Shown here piece after piece: positions 53,943-61,476 of a DNA stretch of 64,000 bases. Under the pieces are notes generated by a model, which saw nothing but the letters and a program-made list of their open reading frames with translations, was not told the DNA's origin and did not search any database. The position numbers and the translations under genes are program-made. The stretch's first letter is position 1; each line of letters opens with the position of its first letter. Origin of the DNA: JAKALX01 sp964508715 (GTDB lineage Bacteria > Chloroflexota > Dehalococcoidia > Tepidiformales > Tepidiformaceae); the NCBI GenBank assembly GCA_964508715.1, contig CAZDUX010000002.1, forward strand, positions 62,001-126,000. The letters run 5' to 3'.

Positions 53943-54113
53943 CTATGATCGGTGCGACGACCCTCGACCGATCCGGTAGCTCGTTTCTCCGGTGAACTCC
54001 CGTTCCTTGCCGCACTTCTTGCATCGCCCGGGCGTCAGCTCCCCTTTTGGAGACTCCAGGACCCAATGATGGACGCAGTCTCCTACCAGCTGGAGCGCTT
54101 CGGCCTTGGACAT
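53943..54113 (-). CDS. Small zinc-ribbon-like protein
   Basis: 56 residues. CVHHWVLESPKGELTPGRCK followed by KCGKEREF gives Cys-His-His plus a CxxC pair, a likely single zinc site. The pattern CxHxWxxExPxG ... GxCKxCGxxREF is familiar to me from small uncharacterised bacterial proteins. GGGGGAAG precedes the ATG at 54113, and an intrinsic terminator follows the stop. It may contact nucleic acid; the function is unknown. Confidence 0.78.
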   Translation of the reverse strand: MSKAEALQLVGDCVHHWVLESPKGELTPGRCKKCGKEREFTGETSYRIGRGSSHRS

Positions 54114-54260
54114 GTGGACTTCCCCCTCGACACCGTTTTCTGCCGGAGGACGGGGTTCCCGCCACCACCACCGGCTCCGCCGAGTGTAGTACCACCTATA
54201 AACCGTTTCAATGGCCCAGTTGTAATATCGTCTATGCCTTGTCGTTAGACGTAACCAAAC

Positions 54261-54875
54261 TCATGGCCGTCCGTTGTCCTCGAGCATCCCTTCGATCGGT
54301 GTCACGACGATGACGCCCGCGGCCACATCAATCGACTTCACAACCTCGCCGATCGCCGGGATGAGCACCTCACTCCGCCCTTCGCCCGCCACGTACACGT
54401 CATTTGCGCCGGTATCGAGCACCTGCGTCACCCGTCCAAGTTCGCGCCCGTCTTCGGTCACCACCCGCAGCCCAACGATCTCGTGGACGAAGTAGGATTC
54501 GTCATCGTCGCGGAGCACGTCGCCGTCGGCTGCTTCGAGCAATTCGCCACGATACGGTTCTGCGTCATTCCGCGAGGTAAACCCCTGGAGGCGCACGATC
54601 CACGCGTCACGGTCAAAGCGCGCCGCCTGGACGATCCGGCGCTGACTATCGAGGTAGACCGGGCGCCCGCGCTGCAGGTTCCTGGCTGTCGGCGAGAACG
54701 ATGCAACACGCAGTTCGCCCTTGAGCCCATGCGGCCGCAACACGCGCCCAACCGCCGTGTATCCGGTCCGCGGCTCCCGGTATTCACGCGTGATGTCCCG
54801 AGGTTGCGGCTCGCCCGCACCTCGCTTCCGTGGGCCTGGTGTCGAGTGAGGGGTACCTTCTCCCGGGGCCGTCAG
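54261..54875 (-). CDS. rimM: 16S rRNA processing protein RimM
   Basis: Assists maturation of the 30S head and binds S19. The RimM domain starts TGYTAVGRVLRPHGLKGELR, and the PRC-like C-terminal barrel contains YFVHEIVGLRVVTEDG, GANDVYVAGEGR and LIPAIGEVVKSID. The start is problematic: the first normal start codon (GTG 54741-54743) cuts off the first domain strand, and no ATG, GTG or TTG exists upstream in frame. A CTG at 54873-54875 overlaps the khpA stop (CTGA) with GGAG 8 nt upstream and is the best candidate, giving 204 residues. trmD, which usually follows, is absent. Confidence 0.82.
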   Translation of the reverse strand: MTAPGEGTPHSTPGPRKRGAGEPQPRDITREYREPRTGYTAVGRVLRPHGLKGELRVASFSPTARNLQRGRPVYLDSQRRIVQAARFDRDAWIVRLQGFTSRNDAEPYRGELLEAADGDVLRDDDESYFVHEIVGLRVVTEDGRELGRVTQVLDTGANDVYVAGEGRSEVLIPAIGEVVKSIDVAAGVIVVTPIEGMLEDNGRP

Positions 54876-55117
54876 TCGCCGATCTCCAACTGCGCGCGCA
54901 CATCCTCGCGCACCGCAGCCACCTTCAGCATCGACCGCATCGACGAGGCGATGCGCCCGCCCTTGCCGATCACCTTGCCCCAGTCCTCTTCGTTCACATC
55001 CAACCGAACGACGATCCGCTCGCCATCGTCAGTCTCCGTGATCCGCACATCCTCGGGCGAATCGACCAGCGCCTTCGCCAGGTATTCGATCACGTTGCCC
55101 ATCATCGTCTCGGCCAT
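54872..55117 (-). CDS. khpA: KhpA-type KH-domain RNA-binding protein
   Basis: 81 residues, a single KH domain (old name YlqC). ATG 55117 starts MAETMMGNVIEYLAKALVD; DWGKVIGKGGRIASSMRSML is the GxxG RNA-binding loop. In Firmicutes it partners with KhpB in sRNA-like regulation and cell-wall control. It sits 11 bp after rpsP and overlaps the next gene, in the conserved rpsP-khpA-rimM order. Confidence 0.93.
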   Translation of the reverse strand: MAETMMGNVIEYLAKALVDSPEDVRITETDDGERIVVRLDVNEEDWGKVIGKGGRIASSMRSMLKVAAVREDVRAQLEIGD

Positions 55118-55128
55118 CGGAACCGTCC

Positions 55129-55422
55129 TTACGCCTTTTTCGCCTCGGCCTTCGGCGCCCGCTTCACCACGGGTGCAGGGGTGGTGATGATGCCCGCCCG
55201 CCGCAGGATCTTCTCCGCCGACTCTGACGGCTGCGCGCCCTTGGCCAGCCACTCCTTCGTCTTCGCTTCATCGATATTCGCGGCCGGTGGGTTGGCGTGG
55301 GGGTCGTACGAGCCGAGCGTTTCGAGGAACGCCCCGTCGCGCTTTGCCATCTGCTCGGCCACCACCAGCCGGTAGTACGGGTGGTGCGTCTTGCCGATGC
55401 GGCGCAGTCGGATGCGGATCAT
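55129..55422 (-). CDS. rpsP: 30S ribosomal protein S16
   Basis: 97 residues. MIRIRLRRIGKTHHPYYRLV, ETLGSYDPHANPP and WLAKGAQPSESAEKILRRAG are the standard S16 features. The C-terminal tail is Lys/Ala-rich. It begins the rpsP-khpA-rimM operon; a 242-bp gap separates it from ffh upstream, and a TACGAT -10 candidate lies about 56-61 nt before the start. Confidence 0.97.
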   Translation of the reverse strand: MIRIRLRRIGKTHHPYYRLVVAEQMAKRDGAFLETLGSYDPHANPPAANIDEAKTKEWLAKGAQPSESAEKILRRAGIITTPAPVVKRAPKAEAKKA

Positions 55423-55664
55423 GCTTTACTCCTGGATTTCAGCCCCGCCCATCGCGGGGCAGCGCAAACACGTTTCCCAAAATCGTAGAGCATCCCCAGC
55501 TTACATGCCGAGCCGTCGATTGACGGTTGCCGATTGCCTATTCCCGGGCATGACCATGGTTTGAAGGAGACTGGCACTCGTGCACCATTCCGCCCGGCGT
55601 GGCGTTGCAGCCCCGGCCGCGAAAGCTGCCGGCGAATCAGCAATCGGCGATCGCCAACCGGCAA
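55423..55664. repeat. Intergenic region with imperfect inverted repeat (REP/MITE-like)
   Basis: TTGACGGTTGCCGATTGCC (55520-55538) has an imperfect inverted partner at 55646-55667 (GGCGATCGCCAACCG ... TCAA), about 107 bp apart. The core CGATTGCC also occurs before the terminator at about 16020-16036. This could be a REP-like palindromic element or a small decayed mobile element. No gene is seen. Confidence 0.4.
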
Positions 55665-57002
55665 TCAACGGAATCCCGGCAAGCCCCCGAAACGCCCGCC
55701 TGAGCTCAGCGACTTCGCGATCTTCCGCGCCTCGAAGAACTGCTTGAGCAGCTGATTCACCTGGCTTGGATCGGTCCCGCTCCCCTTTGCAATTCGCTTC
55801 CGCCGTTTGCCGTCGATCTTCTCGGGGTGGCGCCGCTCCCAGCGCGTCATCGAACAGACAATCGCCTCGGCCTGGTTGAAGAACCGGTCATCGATACTGT
55901 CCACATCGAGTTGCGCCTTGATCCGGTTGAACCCCGGCAGCATCCCCACGAGCTGTCCCAATGGCCCCATGTTCCGCACCTTTCGCAGCTGCTCCACGAA
56001 GTCCTGGAGGTCGAACGTCCCCTTCTTCAGCTTCTCACCGAAGCGGTCAGCCTCCTCTTCCCCGATCTGCTCCTTTGCCTTCTCAATGAGCGAAAGCATG
56101 TCGCCCATCCCGAGGATGCGGCCCGCCAGGCGGTCCGGGTGATACTGCTCCAACGCGTCGGCCTTTTCGCCCAGGCCGATGAACTTGACCGGCACCCCCG
56201 TCACGCTCCGAATGCTCAGCGCTGCGCCGCCGCGCGCATCGCCGTCCATCTTGGTAAGGATCAGCCCCGTGATCCCAACCTGGTCATGGAACTCCTTCGC
56301 CGCGTTCACCGCATCCTGCCCGATCATCGCATCGGCGACGAAGAGCACCTCCTGCGGCTGGAGCTGCTTCCGGAGGTTCGCCACCTCCGTCATCATCACT
56401 TCATCCACATGCAGACGGCCCGCCGTATCCACCAGCACATGCGTCGACCCGATCCGTTTCGCCTTCTCCAGGCCGTTCCCCGCGATGGTCGCCGGCTTCA
56501 CGCTCGTCCCCTCTTCGTGATAGGGGATGTCGAGCTGCTTTGCCAGCGTCACGAGCTGATCGACTGCTGCCGGGCGGTAGACGTCGCAGGCCACAACGAG
56601 CGGGCGGTTTCCCTGCTTTTTCAACAGGTTCGCCAGCTTCGCGATCGACGTGGTCTTACCGGACCCCTGCAACCCCACCAGCATGATGACCGTGGGCGGG
56701 CGGCTCGCGGTGGCGAGCTTCGGGCCCTCCGGCGAAGCGCCGCCCAGGATCTCGACCAGTTCGCCGTGGACGATGTCGATGATCTGCTGGGCTGGCGTCA
56801 GGCTCCGGAGCACCTGGGCCCCGAGTGCCTTCTCCTTCACCCGGGACGTGAACTCCCGGACCACCTTGAAATTGACGTCCGCCTCGAGCATCGCCATGCG
56901 GACTTCTCGCAGGACCTGGTCCAGGTCCTCCTCGGTCACCACGCCCCGGCTCCCGAACTTGCGGAAGGCCCCTTGCAGCTTGTCAGTTAGGGATTCGAAC
57001 AC
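55665..57002 (-). CDS. ffh: Signal recognition particle protein Ffh (SRP54)
   Basis: 445-residue GTPase that with 4.5S/SRP RNA delivers nascent membrane proteins to FtsY. The N domain (about 1-90) is followed by the G domain with GLQGSGKTTSIAKLA (P loop), DVYRPAAVDQL, DTAGRL and TKMDGDARGGAALS, and the Met-rich M domain (about 300-445: GMGDMLSLIEKAKEQ, GMLPGFNRIK, SMTRWERRHPEKI). GTG start at 57002, no Shine-Dalgarno, -10 box TACACT 6 nt upstream, so leaderless. Confidence 0.96.
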   Translation of the reverse strand: MFESLTDKLQGAFRKFGSRGVVTEEDLDQVLREVRMAMLEADVNFKVVREFTSRVKEKALGAQVLRSLTPAQQIIDIVHGELVEILGGASPEGPKLATASRPPTVIMLVGLQGSGKTTSIAKLANLLKKQGNRPLVVACDVYRPAAVDQLVTLAKQLDIPYHEEGTSVKPATIAGNGLEKAKRIGSTHVLVDTAGRLHVDEVMMTEVANLRKQLQPQEVLFVADAMIGQDAVNAAKEFHDQVGITGLILTKMDGDARGGAALSIRSVTGVPVKFIGLGEKADALEQYHPDRLAGRILGMGDMLSLIEKAKEQIGEEEADRFGEKLKKGTFDLQDFVEQLRKVRNMGPLGQLVGMLPGFNRIKAQLDVDSIDDRFFNQAEAIVCSMTRWERRHPEKIDGKRRKRIAKGSGTDPSQVNQLLKQFFEARKIAKSLSSGGRFGGLPGFR

Positions 57003-57008
57003 GGGTCA

Positions 57009-57014
57009 AGTGTA
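57009..57014 (-). promoter_or_regulatory. -10 box for leaderless ffh mRNA
   Basis: TACACT on the minus strand ends 6 nt before the GTG start of ffh; with usual spacing the transcript begins at the start codon. Confidence 0.5.
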
Positions 57015-57098
57015 AGGGAACCATTCGTATGGGAGAGCGCTGTACCGACAGCGCCGCACCGAAGCACCCCATGCGGGGTAATCACCACTTATCGCTTG

Positions 57099-57536
57099 TC
57101 ACTCAATCGCCCAGCAGATCTCGCTCCGGCGCCCATCGCACCAGAGGATTGCCGCCTGGCGGTATTTCCGGGCGAGTGCCAGCGCCACCTCGAGCTCGAT
57201 ACCCAAGATGGCAAATCCAGGCTCGGCGTGGCGAAGCTCGCCGGGCATCTCCGGGTAGCGGGCGTCAGGCCCTCGCTCCGCCGGCACCTCATACGAGAGC
57301 GAGGGGAAATACCTCCAGTTGCCAGCGGTAACATCAGCTTCGAGCGAGCGGTTCGCAGCGTCGTTCTCGACCTGCGAGGGCCGCCCGTGGCCGGGGTTCC
57401 ACGCCGTAATGATGGCGAACGGCCCGGCTGCCCCTGGTAGTGGTTCGCCCACACGAAAGCTCAGCGTTCGCCCCGGAAAGTGGACTTCATACGCGGCTGC
57501 TTCATACGCGGCTCGCAGGTCGGAATCAGGCCCCAT
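57099..57536 (-). CDS. DUF3293-domain protein
   Basis: 145 residues. The core FAIITAWNPGHGRPSQVEND with NRSLEADV is the DUF3293 signature, and the C-terminal part AILGIELEVALALARKYRQ is helical. Function is unknown. ATG 57536 is chosen because the family begins close to it; no clear ribosome site is present. It lies convergent to nothing and upstream of ffh in opposite sense order to the crotonase gene. Confidence 0.78.
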   Translation of the reverse strand: MGPDSDLRAAYEAAAYEVHFPGRTLSFRVGEPLPGAAGPFAIITAWNPGHGRPSQVENDAANRSLEADVTAGNWRYFPSLSYEVPAERGPDARYPEMPGELRHAEPGFAILGIELEVALALARKYRQAAILWCDGRRSEICWAIE

Positions 57537-57613
57537 AGCGGTCACATCGTGCCATAAGTTAGCGCGCGGTTGAGCACTCGCCAGCGTGGTCACACGCTGG
57601 CAGACTGCGCCGC

Positions 57614-58420
57614 ATGGACAACCTCATCGTCGAGCACCGCGGTCCCATCGCCATCGTCACCATGAACCGTCCCGAACGCCTGAACGCCATCGACCACGGC
57701 ATGTTGCGGGCACTCAAAGAGCTCTTCGCAAACCTGCACCGCACATACACGACCCGGATTGTCGTGATAACCGGCGCGGGCCGGGCGTTCTGCGCCGGGC
57801 TCGATCTGAAGTCCCGGCCCGACGAAGGTGCCTGGCAGCCAGGCGTCGGCCCGGTGGCGAACAGCTACACCTTCCAGGAGGACATTGCCGACCTCGTGGT
57901 GCAGATGCGGCGCTGCCCACAGCCCATCATCGCGGCCGTCAATGGCGCAGCAACCGGTGGTGGGCTCTCTATCGCAATCGCCAGCGACATGCGGATCGGC
58001 ACCGAATACAGCCGCTTTGCCTGCTCCTATCTGAACCTGGGGCTGGGCGGCGCCGATGTCGGGAGTTCGTACCACCTCCCGAAGATCGTCGGAGCCGCGC
58101 ATGCAGCAGACCTCCTCTATTCGGGGCGCATTGTCGATGCATCCGAGGCGAAGGAGATGGGGCTGATTACCCGGATCGTGGAGCCCGAGGCCCTCATCCC
58201 CACGGCAGTCCAGATAGCGGAGGGGATTGTGAAGAAAGCGAGCCCGATGGGGCTCCGGCTCACCAAGGAAGTTCTGAACGAGACACTCACCGGCATCTCC
58301 CTGGAGAACGCCCTGAAGCTCGAGAACCGCAACCAGATCCTCGCCGGCCAGACCGCTGATGCGAAGGAGGCTATCAGCGCCTGGTTCGAAAAACGGGACC
58401 CGATATGGAGGGATGCCTGA
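57614..58420 (+). CDS. Enoyl-CoA hydratase/isomerase family protein
   Basis: 268-residue crotonase. IAIVTMNRPERLNAIDHGML, GAGRAFCAGLDL, QPIIAAVNGAATGGGLSIAI and LGLGGADVGSSYHLPKIVG are visible. It has the overall length and C-terminal trimerisation helices of the family. It may belong to the fatty-acid or dicarboxylate metabolism suggested by the acyl-CoA enzymes elsewhere in the window. It ends 3 bp before the convergent DUF1614 gene. Confidence 0.9.
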   Translation: MDNLIVEHRGPIAIVTMNRPERLNAIDHGMLRALKELFANLHRTYTTRIVVITGAGRAFCAGLDLKSRPDEGAWQPGVGPVANSYTFQEDIADLVVQMRRCPQPIIAAVNGAATGGGLSIAIASDMRIGTEYSRFACSYLNLGLGGADVGSSYHLPKIVGAAHAADLLYSGRIVDASEAKEMGLITRIVEPEALIPTAVQIAEGIVKKASPMGLRLTKEVLNETLTGISLENALKLENRNQILAGQTADAKEAISAWFEKRDPIWRDA

Positions 58421-58423
58421 GGC

Positions 58424-59080
58424 TCAGGCGATAAAGGCAGCAACGAGCCCAACGAGGAAGATGCCGTCGAGGACACCTGCGCCGCCGATCGACATGACAC
58501 CCTCGCCCAGGCGGTCGAGGCGGCGGAGGTTGAGGAGGTCGGCGCCGATAAGGGTCCCCATCGCGCCCGCGACATAGGCGATGGGCGCCGCCTGGACGGA
58601 CTCCGCAGCATCGATCGTAAGGAGCCATGCGCAGAGTGCGGAGGTCAATGGAGCGACGAGCAGTGGCATCTGGATACCACGCCCTGGGACCACACTGGAG
58701 CTGACGTGGGCGACCGCAGAGACAGCGACGGTAGCAGCCCCGATCTTCCAGAGTGGCGCCTGCGCAAGCAGCCAGATGGAGATGAGCGCGGGGATAATGG
58801 CTCCCCCGACATTGACGGCGATGAGCTGGCGTTCAACCCGCGGTGGGGCGTAGTAGAGGTACCGGCCAACACGCATGACATGGGCGCCAGCAAAGCCGCT
58901 CGTCCGCTCCCAGAGCGGGATATTGACGGCCGAGCCAACAAGGCTGGCGAGCACAACGAGCCCGACCAGGCCGCGCGGGACTCCAAGCTTGACGAAGCTC
59001 GTCCGTGCCGCATCGGTGAGGACGAGGATCACGATGAAAGTGACAGCAGCGAAGACAACGAGCGTAATGGGACGGGGCAT
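58424..59080 (-). CDS. DUF1614 integral membrane protein
   Basis: 218 residues with about six membrane helices. FVKLGVPRGLVGLVVLASLVGSAVNIPLW is the family hallmark at the N-terminal third; SSSVVPGRGIQMP and GTLIGADLLNLRRLDRLGEG follow. Function is unknown. ATG 59080 is preceded by TGC-TACTCT 7 nt upstream, a possible leaderless start. It is divergent from the 2-hydroxyacyl-CoA lyase gene with about 97 bp between starts. Confidence 0.85.
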   Translation of the reverse strand: MPRPITLVVFAAVTFIVILVLTDAARTSFVKLGVPRGLVGLVVLASLVGSAVNIPLWERTSGFAGAHVMRVGRYLYYAPPRVERQLIAVNVGGAIIPALISIWLLAQAPLWKIGAATVAVSAVAHVSSSVVPGRGIQMPLLVAPLTSALCAWLLTIDAAESVQAAPIAYVAGAMGTLIGADLLNLRRLDRLGEGVMSIGGAGVLDGIFLVGLVAAFIA

Positions 59081-59177
59081 CACCGAGAGAGTAGCAGGGG
59101 CGAGCAGGTTGGTCGCAGCCGAAGCCCGTAGGTTCCCGTATGATTCGGAGCCACCAACACGAACGCAGGGGGCCGGT

Positions 59178-60833
59178 ATGGGGCAGGTATCAGGGGCGCA
59201 GATCATCGCCCGGTCACTCAAGGACCAGGGCGTGGAATACATGTTCGGGATTGTCGGGATCCCGGTTATCCCGATCGCCATCGAAGCGCAGCGGGTCGGG
59301 ATCAAGTACTACGGGTTTCGAAACGAGCAGGCTGCGAGCTACGCAGCCGCAGCAATCGGTTACCTGACCGGGAGGCCCGGCGTCTGCCTCGGGGTCTCCG
59401 GGCCGGGGATGATTCATGGGATAGCGGGAGCCGCGAACGCATGGTCGAACTGTTGGCCGATGTTGCTCATTGGCGGCGCGAACGACTCGTATCAGAACGG
59501 CCAGGGAGCGTTCCAGGAGGCGCCCCAGGTTGAGGCGGCGCGGCCGTTCGTGAAATACGCGGCACGGCCGGACAGCCTGGCACGGGCACCATTCTTCGTC
59601 GAGCAGGCCGTCCGGCAGACGATCTACGGGCGGCCAGGAGCGGCTTACCTCGACCTGCCCGGCGACATGATTACGGGCATGATGGAGGAATCGGAGATCG
59701 TTTTCCCGAACCGGTGCCCGGATCCTCCCCGGACGCAGGCGCCCGATGAGCGTGTTGCGGCAGCGATCGCCGCCCTGAAAACAGCACAACGACCGCTGGT
59801 CATCGTTGGCAAAGGTGCAGCGTACTCGCGAGCCGAAGAGGAAGTACGAGAGTTCATCGAAACAACCCAGTTGCCGTACCTGGCAACACCGATGGGCAAG
59901 GGGCTGCTTCCCGACGACCATCCGCTCTCAATCGCGTCCGCGCGTTCGACGGCACTCCAGGGAGCAGACGTGATCCTGCTCATGGGGGCCCGGCTGAACT
60001 GGATCCTGCATTTCGGACAGCCACCCCGGTTCGACCCGAAGGTCCGCATCATCCAGATGGACATCTCGGCAGAAGAGATCGGGACAAACGTACCGACAGA
60101 GGTCGCGCTCGTAGGCGATGCGCGGGCCATTACGGGGCAACTCAACCGGCGGCTCCAGGAGGAGCCCTGGTCGTACCCGGCGGAGACAACATGGTGGACC
60201 GCACTTCGCAAGAAGATCGATGAGAACGCTGCCACCGTGGAGGAGATGACGCACGACGAGTCGGTGCCGATGGGCTACTACCGGGTGCTTCGGGCGATCC
60301 GCGACCTGGCGCCGAATGACGCGATCATCCAGAACGAAGGGGCAAGCACGATGGACATCGGGCGGACGATGCTCCCGAACTTCCTGCCACGACACCGGCT
60401 CGACGCGGGGAGTTTCGGGACGATGGGCGTGGGCCTCGGCCAGGCGATTGCAGCAGCGGCCGTACACCCTGAAAAGCACGTGTTGTGCATCGAAGGGGAC
60501 TCGGCGTTCGGGTTCAGCGGGATGGAGGTAGAGACAGCCGCGCGCTATGGGATGAAGAACATCACGTTCATCATCATCAATAACAACGGGATCGGTGGCG
60601 GCCCCGATACACTCGACCCAACCCGTGTGCCGCCCTCGGCCTACACACCCTCGGCACGCTACGAGAAGATGGCCGAGATCTACGGTGGAAAGGGCTACTT
60701 CGTGACTACACCGGAAGAACTGGAGCCGGCACTAAAGGAGGCAATGGCCCAGGATAAGCCGAGTATCGTCAACATCATGATCAGTGCACGAAGCCAGCGA
60801 AAGCCACAGCAGTTCGCATGGTTGACACGCTGA
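59178..60833 (+). CDS. 2-Hydroxyacyl-CoA lyase / oxalyl-CoA decarboxylase (TPP enzyme)
   Basis: 551 residues. VSGAQIIARSLKDQGVEYMF and FGIVGIPVIPIAIEAQ open the TPP-binding PYR domain; catalytic Glu in FRNEQAASYAA; GARLNWILHFGQPPRF in the middle domain; EGDSAFGFSGMEVET with NNNGIGGG for the PP domain TPP/Mg site; and PQQFAWLTR at the C-terminus. The blocks closely match mammalian peroxisomal HACL1 (2-hydroxyacyl-CoA lyase) as I recall it, and also oxalyl-CoA decarboxylase. It would cleave 2-hydroxyacyl-CoA to formyl-CoA and an aldehyde, or decarboxylate oxalyl-CoA. ATG 59178 has a purine-rich AGGGGG site. Confidence 0.92.
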   Translation: MGQVSGAQIIARSLKDQGVEYMFGIVGIPVIPIAIEAQRVGIKYYGFRNEQAASYAAAAIGYLTGRPGVCLGVSGPGMIHGIAGAANAWSNCWPMLLIGGANDSYQNGQGAFQEAPQVEAARPFVKYAARPDSLARAPFFVEQAVRQTIYGRPGAAYLDLPGDMITGMMEESEIVFPNRCPDPPRTQAPDERVAAAIAALKTAQRPLVIVGKGAAYSRAEEEVREFIETTQLPYLATPMGKGLLPDDHPLSIASARSTALQGADVILLMGARLNWILHFGQPPRFDPKVRIIQMDISAEEIGTNVPTEVALVGDARAITGQLNRRLQEEPWSYPAETTWWTALRKKIDENAATVEEMTHDESVPMGYYRVLRAIRDLAPNDAIIQNEGASTMDIGRTMLPNFLPRHRLDAGSFGTMGVGLGQAIAAAAVHPEKHVLCIEGDSAFGFSGMEVETAARYGMKNITFIIINNNGIGGGPDTLDPTRVPPSAYTPSARYEKMAEIYGGKGYFVTTPEELEPALKEAMAQDKPSIVNIMISARSQRKPQQFAWLTR

Positions 60834-60960
60834 CCATTCGACAGTTCACGATTTTCGATTCAGGACGGTGCGTCCGCGCCGAGGCGTTCGGGTGGGGCTC
60901 AGGATGGCCCACGTTGGCCTTCGAAGTCGTGCATGATGGTTGTATCAAAGGAGGGACGTG

Positions 60961-61422
60961 ATGGGAGACAATAACGAGTTGGCGCGGTGGATCATCGAGC
61001 AGTCGCCCGATGGAGTGATCTTCGCCAGCCCGGACGGGAACATCCGCCTGTGGAACGATGCCGCCGCCAGGATGTTCGGATTCAGCGCCGACGATGCACT
61101 CGGCCAGAACCTGGACATCATTATCCCGGAGCCATTCCGAGAGGCTCACTGGAAGGGATTTGAGCGGGCCATTGAAGCCGGGGAGACAAAGCACAAAGGC
61201 AAGGCACTCCCGACAAAGGCTCTGAACAACAAGGGCGAAACCTTCTACGTCGAGCTGAGCTTCGGGATCGTCAAGGATTCATCGGGAAAGCCGATCGGTG
61301 CGCTCGCCCATGCCCGGGAGATCACCGAGCGGTTCGAACAGGAACGCGCAAACCGGCGCCGCCTGCGGGAACTGGAGGCCGAAGTGAAGACGTTGCGCGA
61401 GGCAGGGGCACCGGCCAGCTGA
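60961..61422 (+). CDS. Stand-alone PAS-domain sensor protein
   Basis: 153 residues. One PAS domain at about 8-125: LARWIIEQSPDGVIFASPDG, IRLWNDAAARMFGFSADDAL, and KTEGETFYVELSF-like beta region with DSSGKPIGALAHAREITER (PAC). A short coiled coil follows (about 120-150, RFEQERANRRRLRELEAEV). There is no output, kinase or HTH domain. AGGAGG lies 7 nt before the ATG. A terminator follows, so it is a single-gene unit. The partner is unknown. Confidence 0.85.
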   Translation: MGDNNELARWIIEQSPDGVIFASPDGNIRLWNDAAARMFGFSADDALGQNLDIIIPEPFREAHWKGFERAIEAGETKHKGKALPTKALNNKGETFYVELSFGIVKDSSGKPIGALAHAREITERFEQERANRRRLRELEAEVKTLREAGAPAS

Positions 61423-61435
61423 GGCAGAGGAGCAG

Positions 61436-61467
61436 GAGCGGCCGGGGTGATTCCCCGGCCGCTCTTT
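61436..61467 (+). terminator. Intrinsic terminator after the PAS gene
   Basis: Perfect 12-bp stem GAGCGGCCGGGG / CCCCGGCCGCTC with loop TGATT, followed by TTT, 14 nt after the stop. Confidence 0.9.
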
Positions 61468-61476
61468 GGCTTTCGG

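Noticed and set aside
55827..56990. 387-residue open frame opposite ffh
   Set aside because: Ffh GTPase and M-domain motifs on the other strand are decisive.
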